In this document: piece after piece, positions 11,117 to 21,260 of the stretch
How the letters are laid out: the number at the start of each line of letters is the position of its first letter
How positions within the stretch are numbered: the stretch's first letter is position 1
NCBI GenBank assembly: GCA_030704615.1
Contig: CM060732.1
Location: 35,507,053-35,571,052 of the forward strand
Origin: Takakia lepidozioides
Taxonomy: Eukaryota; Streptophyta; Takakiopsida; Takakiales; Takakiaceae
Direction of reading: 5' to 3'
DNA length: 64,000 bases
Made by a program: the position numbers and the translations under genes
The notes under the pieces: model-generated
Told to the model about the DNA's origin: nothing
The model's input: the letters and a program-made list of their open reading frames with translations, nothing else
Database searches by the model: none

Positions 11117-12570
11117 ATGAATGTGGGAACTAAAGAGGAACCGAGGATGGTGAAGGTAGGAGCTGATTTGGAGCGAGAATTCTTTGAAGAAGCTAAGAGT
11201 TTGTTCATCAAATACAGAGATGTATTTGCTTGGAGCTATGAGGATCTAAAAGGGATACCACCTGAAATCTGTCAGCATAAGATTGAACTGGAACCAGGGT
11301 CAGTACCAATCAAGCAGGCAAGGTACAGAATGAATCCCAACTACGCACAGAAGGTTGGAGAAGATATCAGAAGTTGGCTGAGGCTAAGTTTATATACCCA
11401 ATAGAGTATACAACTTGGTTGTCACCCATTGTAATAGTTCCCAAGAAGAATGGTAAACTAAGAGTTTGTGTGAACTACAAGAAGCTGAATGCTTGTTACG
11501 AAGAAAGATCCTTTCCCTTTGCCATTCACAGAAGCAGTATTGGACACTGTGGCAGGCCATGAGATGTACGCATTCATGGATGGCTTCAGTGGTTATAATC
11601 AAGTGCAAGTGGCAGAAGAAGATCAAGGAAAGACAGCTTTTCATCACAGACTGGGGTGCTTATGCATACAAAGTCATGCCCTTTGGACTTTGTAATGCAC
11701 CAGCAACCTTTCAGAGAGTGATAAGTGAATCTTTTCATGAGTATCTGGATGATTTCATGTAGGTGTTCTTGGATGATTTCAGTGTGTACAGCTCTAAGAA
11801 TGAGCACTTGCATAAATTGGAGTTATGTTCTGGCCAGATGCAGGATGAGAGGTCTGGGCCTGAATCCAGAGAAATGTACTTTCTGTGTGAACTCAGGCGT
11901 GCTTCTGGGACACATTGTGTGTAAGAAGGGACTTCTTGTGGATCCCAGGAAGACAGAGGCCATTAAAGCCTCTCCACCACCAGTGAATGTTAAGAGTCTA
12001 AGGAGATTCCCTTGGGCAAACCAGTTATTACAGAAGCTTTGTCAAAAGGTATGCTCAAATAGCAGCCCCATTGAGCAAGCTTCTGAAGAAAGATGCAGTG
12101 TTTGCATGGACAGCTGAATGTCAACAGGCTTTTGAGGAACTTACACTGTCAGTAACAACTACACCTGTGCTGATTAACCCTCACTGGCATGTAGTATTTC
12201 ATGTTCACTGTGATGCCTCAGGAGAAGCGTTGGAGCGGTGTTAGCCCAGAATGTTACAGGAAATATAGATTCACCTGTGTACTATGCTAGCAGGTCTGAA
12301 GCAGTATTGAAAGGAACTATAGCACAACTGAAAGAGAAGCACTGGCAATGATTTATGCAGTCAAGAAATTCAGGCATTACCTATTGGGAAGAAAGTTTTA
12401 TGTTTTATTGGATCACCAGGCTCTGATATATCTGGTGAACAAACCTTTGATAAGTGGAAGGATAGCGAGGTGGTTAATAATCTTTGCATGAGTTTGAGTG
12501 AAGTTGTTTACAAGCCTGGCCGTTTGCATCTTGTAGCAGATCATTTGTCACGACTAACAACAGGAGAGGC
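11117..12570 (+). pseudogene. Ty3/gypsy reverse transcriptase and RNase H (broken)
   Basis: RT begins with YRDVFAWSYEDLKGIPPEIC (about 11,212), followed by WLSPIVIVPKKNGKLRVCVNYKKLN (about 11,420), the segment PFGLCNAPATFQR (about 11,680) and the catalytic F-L-D-D box (VFLDDFSVYSS, about 11,762-11,795). The F-x-D-D and DFSVY wording is typical of the Athila/Tat branch. A TAG stop precedes that box at about 11,759. RNase H follows with REALAMIYAVKKFRHYL (about 12,340) and LLDHQALIYL (about 12,400). Several frameshifts make it non-functional. Confidence 0.85.
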
Positions 12571-12779
12571 CGCCACAGGAGTAGACGATCAGTTACCTGA
12601 TGCGAGTTTTATTTGTAATGGAGGTGCAAGGAAGTGGCAGATGATGGTTAATTTGAGTGGCCAATCAGATACTACCTTACTCATGGTCAATGCCCACCTA
12701 GTTATGGTAAGGAGCAGAGGAAGAGAATCGCTATCAAAGCTTTACCTTATACTATGGTAGAAGCCAGAATGTATAAGCT

Positions 12780-13708
12780 AGGACCTGATGGAGTACTAAA
12801 ACGATGCTTGTACCACATGAAGTAAATAAAGTTTTGGAGGAAGTTCATAAAGGAGTGGCTGGAGGTCATTTTGGAGAAGAGACTACCAGTCGTACTACTC
12901 GCACGTTACTGGTGGCCTACTTTGTTCAAAGATGTACACAAGTATTGTCAGAGTTGTGATGAATGTCAGAGGCTAGGACCTTTGCAGAGATCTGGAAGGA
13001 TGGCCTTGCATCCTACAATGCCTACGGAACCATTTCAGAAATGGGGACTAGACTTTGTTGGACCGATTAACCCACCAGCCAAGAATACACGGAACAGGTA
13101 CATAATTACAGCCACTGATTATACTACGAAGTGGTGGAAGCTAAAGCTTTGAGGGACAACACAGCCAAGTCCACAGCAAGGTTCCTGTATGAGAACATAC
13201 TTACACAATTTGGCTGTCCCTTGGAATTTATCAGTGATCAGGGAAGTCACTTCATTAATGAGACCATTGAATTATTGACTAAAGAGTTCATGATTGTGCA
13301 TAGAAGAGTACAACGTATTACCCACAGGGTAATGGGCAGGCAGAGGCTACCAACAAAATACTATGTACTATCTTGGCTAAGATAGTCAATGCAAACAGAA
13401 CGGATTGGGATACAAAGCTGCTGACAGCTTTGTGGTCATACAGGACTTCATATAAAGTCACCACTAAGTATACACCATTCCAATTAGTTTATGGTATGGA
13501 AGCCTTACTTCCAGTGGAATTCCTGTTACCTACCATGAGAACGGAATGGGGAAAGAGAATGGAATTGCAAGATTCCATTAAGGTCAGGAAACATGAATTA
13601 TACCATGTGGAAGAAGTACGTGCTGATGCAGCTGATAATATGACCAGAATTCAGATGAAGAGAAAGGAACAGTTTGTTGAAGGCAAGTTAAAGACTTTTA
13701 TGGATTGT
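12780..13708 (+). pseudogene. Ty3/gypsy integrase (broken)
   Basis: The H2C2 zinc-binding region ([12 protein letters not shown], about 12,945) is followed by the DDE core: first Asp in WGLDFVGPI (about 13,040), second in FISDQGSHF (about 13,228) and Glu in the GQAEATNK segment (about 13,332), then FQLVYGMEALLPVE. At least two frameshifts separate these. The gene stops at about 13,705 and the missing C-terminal GPY/F module lies inverted just beyond it (13,875-14,205). Confidence 0.85.
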
Positions 13709-13714
13709 GTAACC

Positions 13715-13872
13715 CTAGTAGGCTGTGTTGAGCTATGACAGGCTGTGTCATACTGTGGTACGCCGTGATACGCTGTGTTGCACTGCGGTAAGCTGTGATA
13801 GGCTGTGACACGCTGTAGTAAGCTGTGATAGGCTGTATTGCTCTGTGCTGGGCTGTGATAGGCTGTGTCGCT
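13715..13872. repeat. GGCTGTG tandem array, distal copy
   Basis: Degenerate units of about 10-20 bp (GGCTGTGATA, GCTGTGTCA) at the junction between plus-strand integrase and its inverted C-terminal piece. On the minus strand the array is in frame with the integrase tail and gives a repeating TAYHS-type peptide. Confidence 0.75.
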
Positions 13873-13874
13873 CT

Positions 13875-14205
13875 GGTCATATATGCTCGGCTTAGCGACA
13901 AGTGCTCCATACTCCGTTGGTATCACTGGTGCAGCCCGTGACTGCTTTTGCGTTTCAACATGCAATTCATGCTGCAATGGTTTGTCATGGATACCACTGT
14001 ACTCTTTCAACTTATTGGCATTGACTCTTCCCAGCATCTCTTTGTTAATGGTTTGTAACATGACGGTGTTGTTATCATATATCTTTCGTATGACATAAGG
14101 TCCTTTCCATGGTGATTTAAGCTTAGAAGCTTTAATCTTTCCTTTCTTCTGCAACCATAGAACCAAATCTCCCGTCTTAAGAAGGGTACTTCTCCCGCAG
14201 GTCCA
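13875..14205 (-). pseudogene. Gypsy integrase C-terminal GPY/F module, inverted
   Basis: On the minus strand, GDLVLWLQKKGKIKASKLKS leads into SPWKGPYVIRKIYDNNTVML, the GPY/F signature of Ty3/gypsy integrase tails, then NANKLKEYSG. It is the piece missing from the plus-strand integrase that stops at 13,705, and it faces it. An inversion within one element, or fusion of two copies, explains this. No chromodomain follows. Confidence 0.75.
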
Positions 14206-15205
14206 GAATTTTGAATACGGCCCATGCTTCACCTGCATCCCCAGAGATCTCCCTTCCATCGTACATGATCTGTGCCAGGTCTTGTAAGATAGCTGCTCGC
14301 AATACTGGGTCTTTCACCTTTGCAACTGTATTCTTTTGCCAGGTTCGGCGAACATGCCACAAGCACAAGAAAACAGCACAATCCCCCCAAACAGATCTGT
14401 TCTCTTATCAGGTAGGTAAACTGAAATTCATGTGTAACCAAGAGATCATGGTAGGCATATTGCCTGAGTTCATGGACGTACCTAATGGCAGCAATTTCAG
14501 CATCTGCATCATCCACAATAAATGCATTGGGACGCCAATCTACTTGCCAACTTGTCATTTGTTTGTTTAGTGCCTCCATCCAAGGCGTCAGATCGATGGT
14601 TTTGCACCTTGCAGTGATAATGTAAGCCACTGGAATACCATTCAGCCAGTCGTCGAATACCATCATGGTATATAACGGGTATTGCAACAACAATCATGTG
14701 TAACTGAAGTGACTTGAAAGGAAATGGTAGCAAAACAGAGGACTTCACATGAAGAATGTAATTTGTCATGCTTTCAGGAAATTCGGGTTAACAATCTAAC
14801 GAACCTTCTTTTCATTCGTTCCAAAGGTTGCATCACAAGCAACTATGCGACGATGGCCGTGTTTGAACATCTGTTTTCTCTGCCAATCAGTTTGTATGCC
14901 AAGCACAAATGGAAGGTTGAGTTTTCTGTCATTCAACGTCCAAGCAGGGTGATTAGATTCCTGGTAGTAGAAAACTCTTCCTAGGTTTTCATGCACCCAC
15001 ATTCGGACACTTTGTGCATCATTGGAGTGTTTTTTGAATGTTTCTTCATCGCACTTGTTGGCAATATGTCGGATGTCATTTGAAAGAAGGAAGGTGTCAC
15101 CAGTAACCTCGAACCCCCCATCCATGATTTCCCTCACCCTCTACGTGTGCTTGGCCATTATTTTGTTGATGCTGAGTCCAAGACGGAGGTTGTGTAAGGG
15201 GGCTG
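14206..15205 (-). pseudogene. MULE-like transposase, central DDE half
   Basis: Read from 15,205 down: REIMDGGFEVTGDTFLLSND, then HGHRRIVACDATFGTNEKK holding the first catalytic Asp (about 14,830-14,880), MMVFDDWLNGIPVAYIITAR, the second Asp in AFIVDDADAEI (about 14,510), and CLWHVRRTWQKN (about 14,345), the C/H-x-H segment of MULE transposases. A stop (TAG, about 15,138) precedes REIMDG and frames shift. The N-terminal half is missing here and lies in the opposite orientation at 15.3-16.2 kb. Confidence 0.8.
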
Positions 15206-15262
15206 CTATTTCATGAGCGGCATGAGCATGAGCGGAAAAAAAAAAAGCATGAGCAGACCATT
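15206..15262 (+). repeat. CATGAGC-rich transposon terminus
   Basis: GCTATTTCATGAGC followed by GGCATGAGCATGAGCGG, an A run and GCATGAGCAG. The same start (GCTATTTCATGAGC) occurs at 16,205 and 39,189, each time at an abrupt break in another element, so I read it as the conserved end of the SWIM transposon family. Confidence 0.7.
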
Positions 15263-15299
15263 GTGAGTCCACGGAAATAGGGTTAGGAGGCACGGAAAT

Positions 15300-16202
15300 A
15301 GGGTCATGTGAAGTTGGAATGTGGCACCAGTGGACTTGAAATGCAACATTTTATTGCAAATTTTGTGGCAAGCCACGTCTATACAAGTGTGTTCTAACTG
15401 TCATAGCCGGAATGAAGAAAACATTGCATCCCATCTTGTTTTGCTGCTTCGAAACCAAGTTCAAATGCCCAGTGTAGGTGCTTTTAACCATCATGTACTG
15501 CAGTGGCGTTTCCAATGGCATGGCAAGCCTCCTGGCCAAAACGCTGCCGAAGTCGCCTACATTCCCTGGAATCGAGTTGCTGATTTCATTACAGGGGAGT
15601 CTTCCCGTTCAGATGGCCCATGCACTTTCAGCAGGCATCAGCAAAGATGCCATCAGGAGGGGTCTCTCTTAGCTCCTCACAACAACAGTGCCAGGACTAC
15701 AACAAGGTACATTGGGCTGCAGGTCATGTGTTGCAAGGGCTACTGAATGATTTCCATGAATGTCCGAGTGCCTGAATCCCCTTGGTGTCATAGTAACAGA
15801 TTGTTTTTTTGTTATTGTAGGTATCACTGCTCATATGGTCCACATGACAAAACTAGTTCTCTCTTGGAGGTTACCCCTGCAATGGCACACAAGAAACGCC
15901 GAGTGAAGCCTGCAAAGAAGAGGGGGAGGAAGCCAAGAGCCACAGCCGCTTCCACTGAAGCAAGCCAAAACAAATGAGGACCACACAAACAAAATCGGGG
16001 GAAGGCATCAAGAGGGGATGCATGTGCAGGTTTGTAGTGAAGCAATGCTATGTGGACCCTGATATTGCAGAGCTGGTCTATTATGAAAATAGACATGTGA
16101 ATGGGGCTGGACACGTCTGCCATGGACATGCGCATCAAGTAGGTCGCGTTTCATTAGCTCCCCACCTGAGCGATGAGATGAAATCATGGGTGTTACACAA
16201 GA
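15300..16202 (+). pseudogene. MULE-like transposase, N-terminal half
   Basis: The first frame (about 15,321-15,746) holds a cysteine-bearing N-terminal module and FITGESSRSDGPCTFSRHQQ. After a probable intron ending TTGTTATTGTAG (about 15,820), a basic stretch KKRGRKPRATAAS resembles an AT-hook. It is followed by CMCRFVVKQCYVDPDIAEL and HVCHG, a FAR1/MULE-type zinc-binding pattern, then PHLSDEMKSWV. It ends at 16,202 at a CATGAGC terminus. Together with the minus-strand half at 14.2-15.2 kb it would make one transposase, so an inversion between CATGAGC ends has split the gene. Confidence 0.65.
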
Positions 16203-16275
16203 GGTTAGCTATTTCATGAGCATGAGCGGCATGAGCGGCATGAGCGGAGTAGTAAGACAATCGGTTTTCATGAGC
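16203..16275 (+). repeat. CATGAGC-rich transposon terminus
   Basis: GCTATTTCATGAGC then CATGAGCGG repeats, then AGTAGTAAGACAATCGG. It is nearly identical to 39,189-39,262 and marks the 3' end (relative to the transposase) of the deletion derivative that carries copy B. Confidence 0.8.
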
Positions 16276-16504
16276 AGAAGTACAAATTTTGAAAATAAAA
16301 AACAATAAAAAACAATAAAAACATTAATTTAATGCAATGTGTCAGGAAAAACAAATATATTATTCGGCCCCTTGAAGGAAAAATTGTAGTTTTGACAGTT
16401 GTGCTCATGATATTTCGTCTTCCGCTCATGCCAATTCCCAGCGACATGTGCAAATATGGCGCCGAATTTCGCGGCTATAGGTCCCCTCATGACAGGTAAT
16501 TCGG
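16276..16504 (-). other. 3' subterminal region of SWIM transposon (copy B)
   Basis: Matches 39,262-39,580 with one internal gap: the shared blocks are the AAAAACAATAAAAA stretch, the AAATATATTATTCGGCCCC block and GACAGGTAATTCGGCGCC. It is joined directly to the transposase N-terminal half at about 16,505, so copy B lost the middle and C-terminal coding region. Confidence 0.75.
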
Positions 16505-17621
16505 CGCCATTTTTGTTCCCCCTCGCCAATTTGTGACAATGGGAACCAACGTGTATGCAAGCTCGGGTGAGGTCAGGGAAACGGTGCAACACATAGAACT
16601 GCTTGGCATTACAAACAGACATGCAGTGTGGTGGTTCTTTGCAATGCGCACACTTAAATGTGGAGTTCGGAACCTTCTCCTGAGCTCGAAATGGTTGATG
16701 AGCTGTGCCTGTCCAATCGGTCTCGTTCCTGTGACCTCTGGATTTAAAGTGGAAGCAAGTTGGGGAGAAACACCGCAACGCGCCCGCACAAAGAACGTAG
16801 CGCACCCGCACACCATCGAGCATCTTCATGCTGGTGGTTTTGGTAACGCACCAAGGATGACCATCATGTTTTCTATCCATATCTGTCAACATTCCGGACG
16901 CCCTCGAGTAGTCCGCCCGAGGAGGGAACTCAAAGAAGATATTACCGTCGACGTCGGCGGGAAGGCATGTAACCGATTTAATTGCGAACTTGCTGTAGTC
17001 CAGCCCGGCCAGCTCCGACCGGTGTCCCTCCAGGTGAAGCCCTCGCAAAATTTCAAGAATAGATCGAACTGCGGTGCTCGTGCTGGGAATATGACTCCCT
17101 TCTCCACTGACGTCCATTGAGGACTTGCCTGATCTCCAGGACGACCTCGGAACTTCCATGACCTCGTCTGAGTCGGACAGGTTGTGAACAACCCAGTTCT
17201 CGCTCGTCTTCATGGATGGGTTCAGCTCTGGATTTACTTCGTTGCGGACTTCTCTCTTTGAGGTAGCCACTCTCTGATTCGCGGATTATTTCGTGGAAGG
17301 CGCCAGGATAGAAGGTGCATTTGGCGGGCAAATGAAGTCTCCAACAGCCCTGTATATGACGCTGTCCGATGGTGGAACTCGCCATTCCCTGCCATCGCCG
17401 AAATCATCGTGGAGCACAACAATACTCTCGACAACAAGGCCGTTTGAGTCCTTCCTTTCCTCCTCCAAAAAAACCGACCCCGGTTTCAGGTGGTATCGAA
17501 CGCACAGATATTTCTCCATCACCCGGCAGATGTCCCCTCTGCACGGAAATGAAGCTCTATGCTCGTGAGGAGGGCAGTACACTGTAGTGCTCGGGTTTTC
17601 CGCCATGGGAGATGTGCACAC
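16505..17621 (-). pseudogene. SWIM-type transposase, N-terminal part (copy B, deletion derivative)
   Basis: An open frame covers most of it (17,270-16,505 and beyond into the terminus), preceded in another frame by the segment beginning near 17,621 with CRGDICRVMEKYLCVRYHLK. Visible in order: an acidic Ser-rich region (NLSDSDE), a region with FFEFPPRADYSRAS, and Cys/His clusters CAHCKEPPHCMSVCN and CIHVGSHCHKLARGN. The frame then runs into non-coding subterminal DNA. It lacks the DDE core and SWIM finger, so it cannot be an active transposase, but it could be a mobilised non-autonomous copy. Confidence 0.75.
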
Positions 17622-18690
17622 AAGACTGCCAGGATGGCGTGCGGGGAAGCTCCCTGGTAGAAGGGGGATGCAGCGATGGGAAGGAATGCGGTGCCGATTT
17701 GTCCGAGCGACGAAGCCTGATCCAAATCCAGGGAGCCAACTATCTCAAAAATCCACAGTCAGAGTATTAATGAACCTTGTCTCCGGAATGCGGCCCCTGG
17801 TCTTTGCGCAATAACTGCCAACGGTATGCAGTCAGAAAGTGGGGGGCCGTCCGGATGATGCCGGCTGAAGGGGAGAAGCCGGCACCGTGCCGTCACATTA
17901 CTACCCCCGAATGGAAATTCGGCACCCAATATCCAACAGGGGCCGCACGGATGAAGTCGTCTGGGGCAGAGATGCCGGCACCTGTCCGACAAAAAACATC
18001 CCCCGGATGGAAATTCAGCGCCGAATTTCCATTCGGATCCACCCAAAAGAAGTCCTGTCGGGGGGTCAGGCCGAAAACTGGCCGACATAAAAACCTCCGC
18101 GGATGGAAAAACGGCGCCGAATTTCCATCCGAGGCCTTTCGGATGCAGTCGGCTCGGGGGAAAGGCTGCCATCTGGCCCTCACATTACAACCCCCGGACG
18201 GAAATTCGGCACCGAATATACAACAGGGGAAGCCCGGATGAAGTCGCCTCGGGTGCAGAGGCCGGCGCGTGTGCGACAGAGAATATCCCCTGGATGGAGA
18301 TTCGGCGCCGAATTCCCATCCGGGGCCGTTCCAATGCAGTCGGGGAGGGGGGAGAGGCCGGTACCTGGCCGTCATATTTCAACCCCCGGACGGAAATTCG
18401 GCACCGAATATCCAACAGAGCGGCGAAGAGGCCGACACCTCTCCGACAGAGACCATCCCCCGGATGGAAATTCGGCGCCGAATTTCCATCGGGGCCCCCT
18501 CAAAGGAAGTCGTAAAAACCTCCCAGAATGGAAAAACGGCGCCGAATTTCCGTCCGAGGCTGTTCCGATTTGCCTCTAGCAGTCAAGGATTCCAAGAAAA
18601 ACGTGTCTACAAGTGCACTTCAGCCACAAAACAAACAGTTAGGTTTGTTTTTCTCCGAAAAATCAATCGGACATGCTCAGAATTACCTGC
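17622..18690. repeat. Right fold-back arm: leader and proximal palindrome block
   Basis: Reverse complement of about 2431-3460 on the left. The leader part (17,622-17,885) includes the CCAAATCCAGGGAGCC block. The rest holds degenerate palindromes (ATTCGGCGCCGAATT, ATTCGGCACCGAAT) at about 100-bp spacing. At 18,560-18,690 there is about 130 bp of unique sequence that the left arm does not have. Confidence 0.8.
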
Positions 18691-19421
18691 AGGAAGGTAA
18701 TTCAGTGCTTCGAAATACCTGGCGAATGGAAATTCGGCGCCGAATATCCATACGCTAGCGATCCGACTTACCTGCTGGATGGAAATTCGGCGCCGGATCT
18801 CCATCCATCCGCTCTCCGACCAACCTTGCGGATGGAAATCCGCCGTCGGATTTCCATCCATCCGCCTCCGAATTACCTGCTTGAGGGAAATTTCGCGTGC
18901 CGTCCTACCTGCGCGGATGGAAATCCGGCGCCGGATTTCCATCCATCCGCTTCGGAATTACCTGCGTGAGGGAAATTTCGCGCGCCGCCCTACCTGTGCG
19001 GATGGAAATCCGGCGCCGGATTTCCATCCATCCGCTTCCGAATTACCTGCGTGAGGGAAAATTTCGCGCGCCGCCCTACCGAATTTGCAGCGCCGACTTA
19101 CCTGGAGGATGGAAATCCGGCGCCGGATTTCCATCCATCCGCGCTCCGAATTATCTGCATGATGGAAATTTTGCGCGCCGATCTACCTGGCGGATGGAAA
19201 TCCGGCGCCGGATTTCCATCCATCCGCACTCCGAATTACCTGCATGATGGAAATTTTGCGCGCCGACCTACCTGACGGATGGAAATCCGGCGCCGGATTT
19301 CCATCCATCCGCTCTTCAAATTACCTGCATGACTGGAAAAATGGCGCCGAATTTCCGATTTTGGTGCCAGTCGGATCTGGGACTTAGCCGTTTTCGGCCC
19401 CGAACAAGAAAAATGGCGCCG

Positions 19422-19468
<47 letters not shown>

Positions 19469-19645
19469 GCCATTTTTCTAGTTCGGGGCCGAAAACGGCT
19501 AAGTCCCAGATCTGACTGGCACCAAAATCGGAAATTCGGCGCCATTTTTCCATTCATGCAGGTAATTCGAAGAGCGGATGGATGGAAATCCGGCGCCGGA
19601 TTTCCATCCATCCGCGCTCCGAATTACCTGCATGATGGAAATTAA
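18691..19645. repeat. Right fold-back arm: outer palindrome array
   Basis: Reverse complement of 1-1775: ATTCGGCGCCGAATATCC at 18,729, then CCGGCGCCGG units with spacers GAATTACCTGCGTGAGGG and GAATTACCTGCATGATGG. The array ends sharply at about 19,645 (ATGATGGAAATT then AACAGTCAAG), which gives the right boundary of the whole fold-back. Confidence 0.9.
19309..19578. repeat. Long hairpin repeat with about 47-nt A run
   Basis: The right-arm copy of the hairpins at 124-1104, in reverse orientation, with the centre expanded to an uninterrupted A tract at about 19,421-19,467. Arms carry GACTGGAAAAATGGCGCC and GGACTTAGCC. It overlaps the array feature. Confidence 0.85.
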
Positions 19646-20107
19646 CAGTCAAGCGGAAAGATGTACGAAGGCAGAGGCAGAAAATGTTGAGCAAGTGAAA
19701 CTCATTGTCGATATGAAGAATACAATCTGTCGCAATGAGGATACTTTCAAGCAATATAGGCAGGTTGAAGCTGACCAAGAGAGGCACATCCTGGAGTTAC
19801 AACAAACGGTCATGGCCAATAGAAATGAAATCTCTGTCGCTAACAAGGCTCGGAAGGAAGCCAATAATCTGCTTGTTGCCTATGCGAATTTGGTTGAACC
19901 TCATGCGAAACGCATGGAGGGTTTACAACAGTAGTTGGATATGTACAAACTCAGAGAGGAGCAGACTCTCAGAAGTACCACAAGCAACTTGGTGGATAAC
20001 CACCTTATGCAGGTCTGGTTAGCACAAGGGCCAGTGGAGGGCAAAGCACCACGAAAGCTCACCCAAAGCGAGATGAATGAGCTCAGACTGCAAGTGCAGA
20101 ACATTGC
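19646..20107 (+). pseudogene. Coiled-coil ORF, plus-strand fragment
   Basis: Continues from the last array unit as a charged, heptad-rich frame (KAEAENVEQVKLIVDMKNTI, HILELQQTVMANRNEIS), stopped by TAG at 19,932, then resumes (LDMYKLREEQTLRS ... RKLTQSEMNELRLQVQNI). No known domain. It faces a minus-strand coiled-coil ORF that ends at the same point (about 20,105), so the two may be pieces of one gene separated by an inversion. Confidence 0.4.
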
Positions 20108-20811
20108 ATTTGGTATAGCTGTTGCTTATGTGCTTCGTGCAACTGGTCTTGCGCGAGGCCTGCCTCAATCAATTGTTCCTTGGCCAATTGCAAAGCCGTT
20201 TCTGTACTCTCCAAGTCTTGCTGCATCTTGAGAGTTACCTCTTCATCGACCTTGTTTGCACACTCAGTGGCTAGTCGAGCCTCAAACTCCTTCCTGAGTT
20301 CTTCTCTCAAAGCTGTCAATTGGATAGTTGGAACATGTGATTTGACATAAGTCCCCAACAAATTAAGTGTCCTGCTTATGGAACTCATAAGCATGGCCTG
20401 TTGAGGGTCATCATGGTGAGCTTGCTGCTGTTCTCCCTGATCCTCAATAGTGTGATGCCTCACGAACCACTCAGGCCATTGTCCCACCAGATTTTCTTCC
20501 TGAATCACTTCATCTGTCACCGGTGCTGCAGTGTCTTGACATTCTACCTGTGGTACCTCCGGCACAGGTGTGTGTATTATATGCACCGCATGGTTTCCCT
20601 TGGACAACTGTTGCACCTCTGGAATCACTGTCTCCTTGACCAGACCAGAATATTCATAGAGAAGGTCCCCCTTCTCAATTTCTGCCACCACCTGTTCTGT
20701 AGTGGGAATATCTAACCCTTCTTTCTCCAAATCAATTATTTCTGGTGGAACTGCATGGACAAGTTTGAGAGGACCATGAAAGGAAGGTGACGATTGGAGG
20801 TTGCCTCTCAT
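20083..20811 (-). CDS. Coiled-coil protein, unrecognised
   Basis: A 242-codon frame. The N-terminal half is proline- and valine-rich (VPEVPQVECQD), followed by WPEWFVRHHTIEDQ and then a long predicted coiled coil (LREELRKEFEARLATECANK, LESTETALQLAKEQLIEAG). No enzymatic motif. The composition resembles coat-like or accessory ORFs of plant transposons, but I cannot assign it. The frame closes at the junction with the plus-strand coiled-coil fragment. Confidence 0.45.
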   Translation of the reverse strand: MRGNLQSSPSFHGPLKLVHAVPPEIIDLEKEGLDIPTTEQVVAEIEKGDLLYEYSGLVKETVIPEVQQLSKGNHAVHIIHTPVPEVPQVECQDTAAPVTDEVIQEENLVGQWPEWFVRHHTIEDQGEQQQAHHDDPQQAMLMSSISRTLNLLGTYVKSHVPTIQLTALREELRKEFEARLATECANKVDEEVTLKMQQDLESTETALQLAKEQLIEAGLAQDQLHEAHKQQLYQMQCSALAV

Positions 20812-21094
20812 TACACATACTTCCTGGTCTCATCCATCCGTACCTACATACATCCATCCTAAATCCTAGAAGTAGACCCAATCCATAAAATAATACTAAA
20901 TTTCAAATTTGAATTTTGAAATTTGAACATGTACAACCTTGTGTATACATGCATATGTGAGGGCTTCATGCCTATGGTCATCATGTTACTTTCGTGACCA
21001 TCATGTATATGTCATCTGCCATGTATGGATCCATCCCGCGCGATGTTGGGTTGTGGTGACAGGTGTCATGTGCCACAGAGTTCATGTGGTGTGG

Positions 21095-21260
21095 TGACGG
21101 CTGGCGGGCGGGGGGGCGGGGCGGGGAGGGCGGGCGGGCAGGGGGATGGGGGGCGCGGGAGGGGTGGGGTGGCGCGGGGGCGAGGGGGCGCCGGGGCGCA
21201 GCGACCGCGAGCCGCGCAGGACCCTGCGAAGGGGGTGCGGCTGGGGTGCCACGCAGGCAG
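21095..21260 (+). other. G-run-rich segment
   Basis: About 165 bp of dense G runs (GGGGGGGCGGGGCGGGGAGG, GGGGGCGAGGGGGCGCCGGGG) in otherwise AT-richer surroundings. It has far more than four G3 tracts at short spacing, the pattern that can fold into G-quadruplexes. The open frames through it are low-complexity Gly/Arg/Ala and not treated as genes. Confidence 0.65.

Noticed and set aside
13651-13910. Repeat protein with TAYHS units
   Set aside because: It is the GGCTGTG tandem array read in frame after the integrase tail, so a by-product rather than a domain.
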